Of a stretch of DNA of 64,000 nt, positions 1 through 11,750 are shown piece after piece. The notes under the pieces are model-generated. The model made no database searches. It was not told the origin of the DNA and was given only the letters and a program-made list of their open reading frames with translations. The stretch is from positions 65,380,373 through 65,444,372 of the forward strand of contig CM031616.1 of the NCBI GenBank assembly GCA_018398815.1, read 5' to 3'. The position numbers and the translations under genes are program-made. Position 1 is the stretch's first letter; every line of letters begins with the position of its first letter. Source of the DNA: Conus ventricosus. Lineage: Eukaryota > Mollusca > Gastropoda > Neogastropoda > Conidae.

Positions 1-479
1 CCGATGGGAAAGGATTGGTTAAATCTGGGCAAATTTTAAACAATTGATTATGAATTTGATTACACCATTCATTCTGCCACAGTTCACGACAATACAAACT
101 AGATTTCTGACGTAGATCAGAGTGAGGAACAAACTGCATATGCCTCCTGGAAAGACTTGCACCAAGAGCTTGTTTGGCTGCTTTGTCCACCACTGAGTTA
201 CCATAGATTCCCATGTGGCTGGGAACCCACAAGAAAACTATATGCTTTCCCGAAGAGACAAGCTGAGTATGAAGATCATGAATATCAGCCAAAACTGGAT
301 GTGACACTTCTCTTGTCGATAAAGCTGACAATGCCGACAATGAATCCGATAAAATAAGGAAATCATTCTGATCTGACCTGGACACCGCACTGAGGGCCAG
401 ATGTAAAGCCTTCAGTTCAGCAGTATAAACAGACGACCAATCCCGCAATCTTAACAAAGTAGGCTCCTGAAAATTGTTA
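1..479 (-). mobile_element. 5'-truncated copy of the RNase H-bearing LINE (RNase H fragment)
   Basis: This stretch matches 7160-7640 and 38880-39380 almost base for base. On the minus strand it encodes part of the LINE RNase H domain, including VFLWVPSHMGIYGN and the RELWQ region. Similarity stops at about 479, just after the sequence for the EPTLLRLRDWSS segment, and ordinary intron sequence follows. The 5' end of the copy is therefore truncated there, and its 3' end lies before the window start. The reading frame looks largely open in the visible piece. Confidence 0.85.
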
Positions 480-662
480 TGGTGATTATGGTGTTATGGT
501 GATATGAAAATTACGTATGGTGAGTGTGTTAAATCTGTGTGAAATTCAACGTGGAGAGCAGTCAATAAAATATAACACCAGCACGAATGTAGCAGCAGCA
601 GCGGCAGCAGAAGTCGCAGCGGCAGTTTAACATCAGCATCAAAGGACCAACAGAATACGTAC

Positions 663-815
663 GGGATAGCCCAGAATTGCACTGAGGGCGTTGGGGGTCA
701 GCTTGTTCAATGTGGTTGTCGCGTTACTGGCAGGTATCGGTTTCCCGTCCTCCGACATGTAGAAAGTGACGTTAGTGACCCTGGGGTCACTGCTGTTCCG
801 GGTGACATCAGTCAT
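663..815 (-). CDS. Exon B6 of modular mucin gene (alpha/beta segment, membrane-proximal type)
   Basis: The acceptor is cacag before 815 and the donor is GTACGT after 663. The length is exactly 153 bp, as in all upstream exon B copies except B5, with phase 0 at both ends. It encodes 51 residues starting MTDVTRNSSDPRVTNVTF and ending ALSAILGYP. The aligned pattern (strand, DG turn, TTTLNKLTPNALSAILG helix) is that of the other B exons, but the sequence is strongly diverged and is the copy closest in feel to KIAA1549 proteins. Three N-glycosylation sequons are visible (NSS, NVT, NAT). It is the last exon of the gene inside the window. Confidence 0.78.
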
Positions 816-847
816 CTGTGATATTAGAAGGATGAATTAACAGACTG

Positions 848-850
848 AAC

Positions 851-922
<72 letters not shown>

Positions 923-1130
923 TCATACATTCAAGTTACAACACATGCAAACTCTCTCTTTCTCACACACACACACACAAACATTCTTTCTCCTCTGTCT
1001 CACACTCCATCATGCACAGACAAACACAAAAGCGCGTACGTGTGTATGTGTGCATACACGCACAAAAAAAAGAGTGCATATACGGATGTGCACGCACGCA
1101 CACACACACAGTATTGTCCCAAATACAAAA
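848..1130. repeat. Intron microsatellites, (GA)n and (CA)n
   Basis: The intron between exons A5 and B6 holds a long (GA)n tract at about 848-920 and interrupted (CA)n tracts near 965-980 and 1095-1112. No gene evidence was seen here. Confidence 0.9.
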
Positions 1131-1238
1131 AATAAGAAAAACACCGCCAAAATCCACGCATATATCCTGACATTGCTTCGCTTTCTTTTCCACAAGAGCA
1201 TGACACTATTACAATCAAGACAATTTGTTTTGTCTTAC

Positions 1239-1370
1239 CGTGGCTTCCGTTTGTGGTCCGGCCTGCCGCACATGCCGTATGCTATGACGTCCACGATTGA
1301 AGGTGACATCATACGGGAGCGCGTTCCTTACGTCTGCTTTGCGACGCCCGCTGGTAAGCGACGGCCATGC
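1239..1370 (-). CDS. Exon A5 of modular mucin gene (helix plus basic site), frame inconsistent
   Basis: The acceptor is actttcag before 1370 and the donor GTAAGA follows 1239, giving 132 bp. Read in phase 1 the start gives (G)MAVAYQRASQSRRKERAPV, which fits the helix plus basic cluster of an A exon, but it then meets TGA. The distal part in the other frame reads RHVRQAGPQTEAT and joins B6 in phase. It lines up with RRKRQADQVDAQ and RVRRQAEQGVEAE of the other A exons. The two halves are one base out of register, because 131 or 134 bp would be expected. A one-base indel or assembly error is likely. The furin-like site is degenerate here (RHVR). Confidence 0.55.
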
Positions 1371-1521
1371 CTGAAAGTGGACCCAACGTTTCTCACAATA
1401 CAATCCCATTTGCTTTCTTCGAATTTCACTAACAGCATTATTTGTTCCCATTAGATTCTTTTGTCAAACAGAAGAAAGCCAAATCAGGAGAGAATTTTGC
1501 ATGATTCTATTGCACGAAGAT

Positions 1522-2100
1522 CTTCTTCTTCTTCGTTCGCTCAGACAGGAACCCAGATGCACTGATGAAGGCTGCCGTCCGGCGGAGGTCTCCAGAGATC
1601 CGTAGAGTTTCTCGCTAGGCACAGGGCCCGGCACTCTTCCACCCTGGCGGGTCTCAACGGTCGAGCACCATATCGAGATTCTCCAAGGTTGTCTGTCATG
1701 TGAGCGGGGATGCGTTGTGCTGCCGTTTACGCCCCTGACAAGTCAGGACCAGCACATCCGACTTCGGCTCTTGCCATTTATCCCATGGCTGGGGTAAGGC
1801 TTGGAGCAGTGTCAGGGCGTGTCCACGCGCCGGTGGGCCTGCACAGAGTTCCTTCCTTTCTCGGTGGGGACCTTACTCCTCCATCTGGACTGGTCTAGCC
1901 TGCGGCTTTCCTTGATTGGAGAGGCCGAGAGCTAGTTTTAATATAGCGCCAGTCGTCCGCTCCCGTGCCGCGTTAGTCACAACAGAGGTTGCGTCCAACC
2001 TGCCCCATGTCCCCTGAGGAAACACCCACATTAACGTGGCGAGAAGGTGCGACTACGGTTTTCACCCTTTCTTAATAGAAGAAAGGGATCTTCGCAGATC
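1522..2100 (-). mobile_element. SINE-like or truncated non-LTR insertion, 579 bp, with 12-bp target duplication
   Basis: The perfect 12-bp direct repeat ttgcacgaagat occurs at 1510-1521 and again at 2101-2112, bracketing 579 bp. On the minus strand the insert ends in a (GAA)n-like tail (gaagaagaagaag) next to the left repeat, as expected for the 3' end of a retroposed element. No RT-like coding sequence was recognised. I see no clear tRNA-like A/B boxes, so it may be a non-tRNA SINE or the 3' end of an unknown LINE. Confidence 0.65.
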
Positions 2101-2112
2101 TTGCACGAAGAT

Positions 2113-2250
2113 GAGGGACTTCAGTTTCCGTTAAATCATAGCGCAGAGAACAGGGAGGGTCCCATTAAGGTTGTCAGCATGCATGAAATTTCTCCTCATT
2201 GAAAAAAAACACCCACCTTACAATGAAGACTGAACAACAAACGTCATCAC

Positions 2251-2315
<65 letters not shown>

Positions 2316-2429
2316 ACACGTGCATGCACACGCGGGCGCGCACACACATACACACACACCGGCGCGCACGCACGCGTACACACATACACATGCATGAAGA
2401 TGCAGAGACTTCTAAGAAAAGAAAGTATG

Positions 2430-2476
<47 letters not shown>

Positions 2477-3646
2477 TTCATAATACCTGAACTACTGACA
2501 TCCTTCAGGTAGATAGGACTAAGCTGTGCTAAATGTTCTACCAAAAGCTCTCGACGTTTTACCCTCACATTAAAAAAAAAAAAAGGTACAACCCCCCCCC
2601 AAAAAAAAAACAACAACAAACAAACAAAAAAAACACGAAACAAAGAAAAGCAACAACAAAAACACGCCAAAGACTCAAATATACACTGCAGAACGGACAG
2701 CTCAAGTTCACTCGACAGTTTGTGCAGTCTCGCTTCCTTGTCGTCAGATTAAACAGAAAGGTTCAAATCTCATAAAGTGTCATTGAAAGAGTGTACAGAC
2801 TTCAGTAACAACGACAGACCAATGGGCCACAAAGGCACAAACAAACTAATAAAAAAAAAAAGGCAACGGTAGAGGGGGGGAGGGGGGGGGGGGGGGGGAG
2901 GTGAAAAAGCAAGAGACGCAAAAAAGAGCAAGTAACTTAATGCACATTTTCTAGAAGGTGGGAGCAGGATATAACTTATAAGGTAAGAGTCCCAGGCATT
3001 CCCACGTGAAGGGACAAAGATGTAGATCGGACCAGAAATCATTTATATTTGGAAAAACTTTTTTTCGCACTGATGCTGACGTTGCCGTTGCAAGAAAGCA
3101 TGCAATACAAACTCTCTTACTCAAGCGTCACAGCTCAGAGAGTATCTCATTACTATGGAATAAAAACCCCACAGAATACAAATTTGTCATCCATGGCAGT
3201 TCACGTCCCACAGCCTAATGGGATGTAAGGGCAGTGAACCGTTGCAGCTTCACCATGTCGAGGGCATGACCTTGTACAAGGCGGAGCCCAATTCTCTACC
3301 TTCGCCGCCTCAACCTTCCCGAAACTGATGGAGGTACCAAATTATTTGCAAGGTGGACAGAAAAGATTTTCAAAGCCGTAAAGAATCCGACCCCACAAGT
3401 GGTTCGAATTCACGACCGCTACCACAACTGAATGCTCCAACCACCTGTGCCCGCGCGCCCACACAAACAAACACACACGTGCGCGCGCACACACACATTT
3501 CACAAATTGCGTGACATTTGCTGAAATAACCTTTATCTTCTATCACTTGCGCGTCGTCCTTGGGATTTCAAGTGGGATAACAATTCGATTATATATATCT
3601 CTCTCCCATCCCTGTGTTATGTGACTCACATGAACCATGGACTAAC
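2113..3646. other. Intron between mucin exon C-last and A5: microsatellites, no gene seen
   Basis: It contains (CA)n at about 2252-2310, a mixed CA/CG run to 2395, (TG)n at 2431-2474, A-rich tracts around 2570-2650, a G run at about 2873-2899 and short CG/CA runs near 3475. Nothing with coding character or a convincing RNA gene was found. Confidence 0.75.
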
Positions 3647-5799
3647 CTCGCTCAAACCCATCCTTGAACTCTGCCTCCTGTTCGTCCTGGTCCGGTGTCA
3701 ACGCCAGGTCCACCCTCAGCAGAGCGTTTCTCACGTCTTCAGGATCGGGCCCCACAGAAGACGACGGGGAGATGGTGCTCGATGGTGGTGTTGGTGAAAT
3801 TGTCCACGTGGGGACCACGGATGTGGAAGAGGCCGCTGCAGTGGATGATAGATGTTACTGTGGAAGATTCCACTGAAGTGGATCTTGTGGAAGACTCAGG
3901 TGGGATGGATGTGGACGACTCCACTGGAGTGAATCTTGTGAAGACTCAGGTGGAACGGATGTGGAAGGCTCCACTGGAGTGGGTCTTGTAGAAGACTCAG
4001 GTGGGATGGATGTGGAAGACTCCACTGGAGTGGATCTTGAGGAAGAAACAACTGGCATGGATGTGGACGACTCCACAGGAAGTAATGTTCGTATGGAGGT
4101 GGAGGACTCAGGTGGAGTGGATGTTGATGTGGAAGGCATAACTGGAGTGGAAGTGAACACTGATGTGACGACACTGCGGATGAGGTGGTGATCGCAGATG
4201 CTCTGTGGTGGTTGTACGGACTGGTGAAGAGGATGCCTGTGAAGTAGACATCGTTGGGGTGGAAGGAACCAATGGCGTGGTGGTGATGACTGACGTGGAA
4301 GAGGTGGAGAAGTCCGCGGTAAGAAGCGTTGAAGTGGATGACAGTGGAGAAGTGGAAGTCAGACTGGAAGACACTGGGGACATACTGTCAGCGCTGGAAG
4401 GCTCAGGAGGCTGGAAGCCCGACGATGAAGAAGAAAGAGCCGACGATGACAAAGACGCCACTTCAGTGCTGGCGGTCACGCCAGTTGTGAACGGGCCAAG
4501 GTCACTGCTTCTCTCTGCCGATGATGATGCTACGGCTGACGATGATGGCGACAAGGAAGAAGACATAGGCGATGCGGTGAGGATTGTCGACGTGGACAGG
4601 TCATGAAGTCACTGTCTTTGGCTGTGCTGACGAAAGACGAGATCGCGGATGAGGTAAAAGTGGGCAGAACATCACCACTGGCTGAAGACGACACACTCAC
4701 TGTGCTCGAAGAGATGAGAATTCCGCTCTCGGTTCTTGAGGTCACGGAGAACACTGGCGAGGAAAACATCGACTGCAAAGTGGAGGTCATCGACGACTGT
4801 GAAGCAGACGTGTCTGATTGACTTGGAGTTGTCGTCAGAACAGAATCCGATGGAATTAGCGGGAGAAACGGGCGATGTATCGAACGAAGGAGTAATCGCT
4901 TCTCCGGAAGCAGTGACGCTCGAAAACGACCCAGAAAACAGGCCTGACGAAACGGAAACAGACGTAATCGGCGGTGCACCCGACTCGATCATACTCGACG
5001 TCACTGGTAACGTCAGAATGACGGAACTGTGCCCTGAACCTGGGCTGTGGTCTGACGTGACAACTGACGATGCCGCCACAGTACTGAGTGAGGGACTGCG
5101 AGAGTCTGAAACAGCCGAAGACGGACTGCCAGACAGGCTGGGCGACACCACAATACCTGACGTCTGTCCTGAAGATGCGCTCGTAGTCAAAGTGGAGGTG
5201 GTCAAAATGCTCCATGGAAGACTAGTTATGACGTCAGAATGGTCAACAACAAATCAGTGGACATTACCGCGGAACGTGTCGGAACGATTGCAGACTGACT
5301 GCTCACAACAGCTGACGCGCTTGACACAGACTCCGAAACGCTGGAGTAGGCACCAGAATGGGTCGAAAGGGCCTCGGAAATGGTGGCAGACAGGGAAGAT
5401 GTTGAAGAAGATGTCATCGAGGCACTCGGTGAAACGTGGACAGAAGTCACGGGTATGGCGACAGAACTGGAGCCATTCCGGGCCCACTCGTGTACGTCAC
5501 GCTACTGACGTCCCGAGAGGTAGATGACGCCACTTCTGACGTCACAGAAGAAGAACAGTGGAGTCCGTAAAGCTGGATGGAGGCACAGAAGTCTGGAGAA
5601 ACACGGAGGTGGGAGCAGGCTTTGAGGTGGAGACAGGCACCGAGGTAGGCAGAAGCACTGAGGTGGGGAGAGGCATGGAAGAGGAGTGTGTGGTGGCGAC
5701 GACCACGTCGCCTGATGTGACAGCCACTAGAGAGGAGCTAAGGGAATGCAGGACGGTGATAGTGGCGCTCACCATGGTCTCTTTGGTCAGACTGACCAC
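3647..5799 (-). CDS. Large mucin exon C-last with multiple frameshifts
   Basis: The acceptor tttcag before 5799 opens VVSLTKETMVSATITV in phase 0, matching VISDIEAITVSA of the other C exons. The end reads NALLRVDLALTPDQDEQ..FERG and splits at a GTTAGT donor after 3647 in phase 1, as in other C exons. Between them are about 2.1 kb of Ser/Thr/Pro-rich sequence, much longer than the 838-bp C exons. The Ser/Thr-rich reading switches between two minus-strand frames near 5550, 5215, 4825, 4600, 4190, 3940 and 3855. That implies roughly seven one-base indels, from either decay or sequencing error. The final LRVDLAL strand plus FERG helix start would feed exon A5. Confidence 0.68.
3870..4123 (-). repeat. 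51-bp coding minisatellite in the mucin exon (17-residue SST/PPESS repeat)
   Basis: The string ccact/ccaca recurs at 3870, 3921, 3971, 4022 and 4073, that is at 51, 50, 51 and 51 bp. A full unit is 17 codons and translates on the minus strand to variants of SSTSIPPESSTRPTPVE. The 50-bp unit (3921-3970) is missing one base near 3938-3941, exactly where the mucin reading changes frame. Confidence 0.85.
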
Positions 5800-5932
5800 C
5801 TGAAACACACACACACCACAATAACACTTATGTATTGCTCACTCTATAATTATAATACGCAACCAAATCATTAGTAGTATTAAGTGTACTTGTAGCTTCA
5901 CTATAGTTTTGTTCTGTTCTATTCTGTTCTAT

Positions 5933-5986
<54 letters not shown>

Positions 5987-6118
5987 CACACACACACATA
6001 GTGCTTTCTTTGCTATTTCCCTGTCGCCACAAATAGCATCACTCTCTCTCCATTCCCACTCCTCTCACGTATCAAATTTCAATGTCTATACCCACATGTC
6101 TAACACGCACAAACCCCA

Positions 6119-6194
<76 letters not shown>

Positions 6195-6683
6195 GTGCGT
6201 GCGTGCGTGCGTGCGTGCGCGCGCGTGCGTGTGTGTATGTGTGTGTGTGTGTGTTTGTGTGTGCTCGTGCGTGAATTCCAGGGGATACTGGACACTTCAA
6301 ACCTGACAATAAGAATTCATGGTTAGCTGTCCCGAAAATTTATGGACTTCGATCATCCCAAAGATCAAAATAAAGGTGAGTAAGGTGAACATAATAAATT
6401 GAGTTTCGAACCTGAATGCTCTTGTGTAAACATTAATGATCTAAATGCATAAACGAATAAAAGTTCACAAGAAAAGGAAATCAAAGAAAACAATTTCATC
6501 CACAAGAATTCATTCGTAAGAATCCTGTTGTGTAAGCTACAGTTGTAAGTCATTTTCAAAAAAGTTCTTGACACTGAAAGCAAACCGGCCGAATGGCTTG
6601 AGATTTCATTCCACCACTGTATAAGCAAAAGCCACGGGGAAAATAAAAATGTAAGCTTTACAGATTATCCTTTCATTAAGTTG
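5800..6683. other. Intron: (CT)n and (TG)n tracts, LINE target site
   Basis: It holds (CT)n at about 5936-5982 and (TG)n with CG interruptions at about 6126-6265. The left copy of the LINE target duplication, ttcattaagttg, is at 6672-6683. No gene was recognised. Confidence 0.8.
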
Positions 6684-6912
6684 TTAGTTAGTTAGTTAGT
6701 TAGTTAGTTAGTGTTTATAGGGTCCAGCGGACTACTAGGAGCCAAATCAGGACCTCAGCTATCATATCCGAGTCTCTTGATACAAATACCGACACTAGTA
6801 TTAACACATCGCTTAAAATTTATGAGGACAAAAGCACAATTATCTTTTCAACTCCTTCGACACCTGTATACATTATTAAAACCCTATATTTTATAAAATA
6901 AGTTTACCTCTT

Positions 6913-9900
6913 TCAAAAAAGAAAAATAAGATCTACTGAAATCTCACGAAAAAGAACCGATAAATCACTGGTGGAAAAGAACTTCTCTCTGATACACATC
7001 AAATCAGCACATTCTGTCAAAAAATGATTAACACTGAACAAGCTGTCACACGCAACACACCATGGGGGTTGGTCTTCCCTTCTGAATATCCAACTGTGCG
7101 TTATATAGCTGTGCCCAATATGTAACCGTGACAAAACCGATTCCTCTTTACGGTTACGTACCACCGATGGGGAAGGATTGGTTAAATCTGGGCAAATTTT
7201 AAACAATTGATTATGAATTTGATTACACCATTCACTCTGCCACAGTTCACGACAATACAAACTAGATTTATGACGTGAATCAGAGTGAGGAACAAACTGT
7301 ATAGGCCTCCTGGAAAGACTTGCACCGAGAGCTTGTTTGGCTGCTTTGTCCACCACTGAGTTACCATAGATTCCCATGTGACTGGGGACCCACAAGAAAA
7401 CTATATGCTTTCCCGAAAAGACAAGCCGAGTATGAAGATCATGAATATCAGCCAAAACTGGATGTGACACTTCTCTTGTCGACAAAGCCGACAATGCGAC
7501 AATGAATCCGATAAAATAAGGAAATCATTCTGATCTGATCTGGACACCGCACTGAGGGCCAGATTTAAAGCCTTCAGTTCAGCAGTATAAACAGATGACC
7601 AATCCCGCAATCTTAACAAAGTAGGCTCCTGAAAATGTTATCACACACAATGGCAGCTGCAGCCTTCTCACCTTTTTTAGAACCATCAGTAAAAATCTTG
7701 ATAAAATCTTTATAAAGTTCACATTGCCCAAAATAAAGTTGTTTATATGCAACACTCGAGGTGACCTCCTTTCGAAATTGAGTTAACCCTCAGTTTCAGG
7801 TAGTAATTCATGGAAAGACGCAACCTCCTTAGCTCCAGAGGGGGTTCACCAGATTCAACATACAAACTCTCTTTTGGAGATGTGCGAAGTGCTCCCGAGC
7901 AATCCGCAGTCCTTGATGATGAATTGGATCAAGAGCTTTGAGGTAAGACTTTCGTGCAGAACCATATACCACACCCCATAATCTAGCTTTGGTCTCACCA
8001 AAGCCCGATACAATCGCAACAAAGTTCGCTTGTCTGCATCCCAATCAGTGTGACTAATACCTTCAAAACATTCAACCTGACTGGCAAGATTGTTTAATGT
8101 ACTTAATGTGAGGCAAAAAAGAAAGCTTATTATCAAAAATAACCCCCAAAAATTTCACTTGTTTGGAAACTTTAATTACCTGACCATTGAGACTGATAGC
8201 TGGTTGTAAGACCTGAGATCTTTTCCTATGGAAATGAATACACTCTGTCTTAGTAGCTGAAAACTTAAATCCATTTTCAGTAACCCACTGCTGAACACGA
8301 TTAACACACAATTGAAGTTGACGCTCAGCTGCAGCCAAAGTTTTCCCCTTCGCAGAGATGGAGAAGTCATCAACAAATAATGACTTATCAATTCCAGACT
8401 TTACTGACTGGACGATGTTATTAATCTTCAGATTGAACAGAAGTGGAGAAAGGATGCTACCCTGAGGGACACCCATCCCTGCTCAAAAGGATCTGAAAAG
8501 GTCGAATGAAGTCTAACACTGTTAGACAAAAAATTAGCAATAAACATTGGTAAATTATCTTTGAAATCAAGTGCCTTCAAGTCCTGAAGAATTCCATGCC
8601 TCCATGTTGTGTCATAAGCTTTTTCTAAATCAAAAAGAATAGAAACTACATGTTCTCCATTAATCAAAGCATTCCTGACAAAAGACTCATATCGAACCAG
8701 ATGATCAGTAGTACTGCAGTTGTTCCGAAATCCACACTGGGAAACATCTAAGGCCCCAGACATTCTAACTGCCATAACAATCGAGAATATACCATTCTCT
8801 CCATAGTTTTACATAAGCAACTAGTGAGAGCTATAGGACGATAGTTGTTAGGATCCGAATGATCTTTCCCTGGTTTAGGAATAGGGATAACAACCGCCTC
8901 TCTCCAAGAAGGTGGAGAATACCCTGAACACCAAACATGATTAAACAGAGACAACAACACATTTAAACCCTCAGCTGGCAAATGTTGAATAAATTGATAA
9001 TGAATGTCATCTGGTCCAGGAGCTGAGTTGTTGGCTTTCAGAATGGCGTCCTTTAACTCACCCATGCTGAAAACGCAGTTGTAATCCTCAGAACTATCTG
9101 GCTCGAAGGAACAAGATTTTGACTCCGCTGATCTTTTGATACGCTGGATTCCTTGCAATAATGATCAGCTGACGAATTTGATGAATAGTAACAGCTAACA
9201 AGTTAGCAACCTCCTTTTTATTAGTAATAATCGATCCATTTACTTGCAAACATTTTATAACTGATGCAGCCGACTTTCCCTTAATCTTACGGATTAGTTT
9301 CCAGACTTTCCTTGAATTGACCTTAAAGGACAGATTTGAACAAAAAGTTTTCCAAGATTCTTTCTTCTTAGTTTTAAAAGTATACCGACACTTAGCCCTA
9401 CACGCCTGATGTTACTTTGTTCCCACCATAGGAAACCTAGCAAAAAGTCTTTGAGCACCTTTTCTCTTACCCTTCAAAGTTTTGCACTCTTTATCATACC
9501 AAGGGGTCTTAACATCATTTGGTTTATCACGGGACTTAGGAATAGCTTCCTTAGCACTCTCTACGATCACTTTAGTGAACTGCAAAACAGGATCATCATA
9601 GCTCCGCAACAGATTCATAGGCAGTCTACTTAAATCTGTTGCTGATAAAGGCTCCAATCTGCAGAGCGAAACTTCCATGTTTCCCGAGGGGACTCCTGCA
9701 TTTGCTTCGTAAAATAAATAAAAATCGGAAAGTGATCACTCCCGCTTAGGTCCGTATGGACTTGCCATTCTAAGTCCAAAAATAAGGAAGGGTCACAAAT
9801 GGACAAATCCAAGTGAGTCAAAGAACCGGAAGGAGAACAAAGGTCGGTGAGCCTGAATTCAAAAGACAGAGATCATGATCCGATATAAAATCTTCAAGAA

Positions 9901-10346
9901 CTTTCCCTTGAGAATTTGTGCAGTTACTTCCCCACTGTGGAGAATGACCATTCAAGTCACCCAATAAAAGAAATGGGCGAGGGAGCTGAGAAATTAAACC
10001 ATCCAACTGACTCTTCGAAATCACAGAAGATGGAGATAGATACAAACAACATATCGTAACGACCTTGTTTAACGAGATACGAGCTGCCACTGCCTCCAGA
10101 TCCGTCTGAAGTGGAATTTCTGTATGTAGTATCGAATTATGAAATATAAAGAGAAACGCCTCTCCTTGAAAAGTCTGCCGAAGCTGGCTTAAGTAAGCAG
10201 GAGAAACCAGGAATCTCATGCTTCTTACTTGCAGTTAGAAGGGTTTCCTGAAGAGCAACTACCGAAGATCTATACTCTGTCAATAATAGCTCAAGGTCCC
10301 GACAATTTGCTTTAACTCCCCTTATGTTCCACTGGAGTATGTCCAT
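6913..10346 (-). pseudogene. LINE ORF2 remnant: endonuclease, reverse transcriptase, RNase H
   Basis: The start is an ATG at 10346 reading MDILQWNIRG. The AP-endonuclease part shows QWNIRG, ALQET, LLLGDLNGH (about 9950) and GSDHFPI (about 9740). The RT shows YRPIALTS (about 8830), FDLEKAYDT (about 8620), PQGSILSPLLF (about 8450) and the catalytic FVDD box (about 8370). RNase H follows with SVYTAELKAL and DSLS, then VPSHMGIYGN (about 7380) and a Cys/His C-terminus with WCVACD (about 7065). Frame changes occur at least near 10210, 9820, 9650, 8760, 8450, 8100, 7500 and elsewhere, so no full protein can be made. It would have encoded target-primed reverse transcription. Confidence 0.9.
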
Positions 10347-10590
10347 ATTAGGTTGTTAAAAGAATATCTACCATCCCTCTTCTCCAGAAACTTCACTGTC
10401 CACCAAAGAACTAAAGCGGTTCTTCAAGACAAGATAAGAAGCCGATGCTCTGATAAATTTCTAAGTTGTTTGTTGCCATGCTTGGAATTTGCTCTTACTG
10501 GACTGAAACCTGCTGCACCAAATACCTGACTTCGAGATTTTCCTTAGGAGAAATGGACGTTCCTCACTGCGTGCCTGTCTCGTACTGCTG

Positions 10591-11750
10591 TTATTGGCCT
10601 GTGAGCGAGGGGACATCTCTTTCCTCCGATCCATCACCCTGACCTCTGATCCACAGCACTTTGTACAACTGAAACACTTCTTCCCTCACCAGCAGGGATG
10701 AAGCCTGTTGTACACTGCTGGACGGAACACTATTGCATTTCTGAGACAAAACCTCAACTGATTGTTCAAGTATGGTAAGCCGATCCAAAACCGATGACAA
10801 CAATTCTGTCAATTTCTTCTCTATAGCAGTGAATGGGGCTGCTCCCAGATCATCACCCGATGACCGGTTCGCAGAATTGTTAACCACCTTCTGTGCATAA
10901 GTAGCAGCCGAAGGAGTCCTGGCCTCGCTAACCTTCTAGCCTCAAGAAAGGAACATTTCCTCTCAATCTTTACTTTCTGAATCTCGCATTCCTTTTTCCA
11001 CACTGGACAACTTTTTGAATTTGCTGAATGATCACCCTTACAATTGACACAGTATACAGCATTTGTACAAGACCCATCATGCTTCTTCTGACCACAGTCA
11101 CGACAGATCTCCTGACCCCGACAGGCTCGACTGGAATGCCCAAAGCGTTGACACTTGAAACACCGCAAAGGAGATGGTACAAAAGGTGTAACTTTCACTC
11201 GGACATAACCCACTTTGACAAACTCTGGGGGAGATGGCATAGCAAAAGTCAAGAATAGCGTGTTAGTTTCAATTAAGTCACTTCCTTTAGAGATTTTAAC
11301 TCTATGGACCTGCAGAACACCCTGACTTTCCATCTCAGTCCGAATTTCTGATTCAGCACTCCAGCCAAGTCAGCACATCTGATTACCCCTTTCGAATAGT
11401 TTGAGAAAGGGGTGAATGGAAACCTTAACTGTGATCTGCATAAGTTGAGAACCATCCCTTTTCAACAGCAATCGAGATGCCGCTTCCGTAGCACAGTTAA
11501 CAAGATAACTACCAGATCTGAGTCTTTTAATCATTTTGAATCCTGTGGATGAAACTCCCTCGAACCACTTGCAAACAGCAAACGGAGAAATCCGAGCAAT
11601 GGATTCTTTCGGATCTTTTGCTTCCACTAAAAGGAAGCTTGGCCATGTGTTTTGGATACCCTTTCTCTTTGCCACTTCTCTTATCTCTTCATCTGAATCT
11701 GAATCTCTACTTTCTCTCTGACGTTTGGAATGACTGCTTTGATTACTCAT
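10591..11750 (-). pseudogene. LINE ORF1 remnant, gag-like with CCHC knuckles
   Basis: It opens with an ATG at 11750 (MSNQSSHSKRQ) just after the 5' leader, and a GTG-start extension is also open. An RRM-like N-terminal part (TWPSFLLVEA to LLLKRDGS) is followed by three Cys/His zinc-binding clusters: CFKCQRFGHSSRAC, CRDCGQKKHDGSC and CVNCKGDHSANSKSC (about 11155-11010). A Leu-rich coiled-coil-like C-terminus (LDRLTILEQSVEVL) lies near 10780. Frameshifts near 11390 and 10910 break the ORF. In this family ORF1 binds the element RNA. Confidence 0.85.

Noticed and set aside
2174..2670. CV/HT dipeptide-repeat ORFs here and at many other places
   Set aside because: Translations of (TG)n/(CA)n microsatellites.
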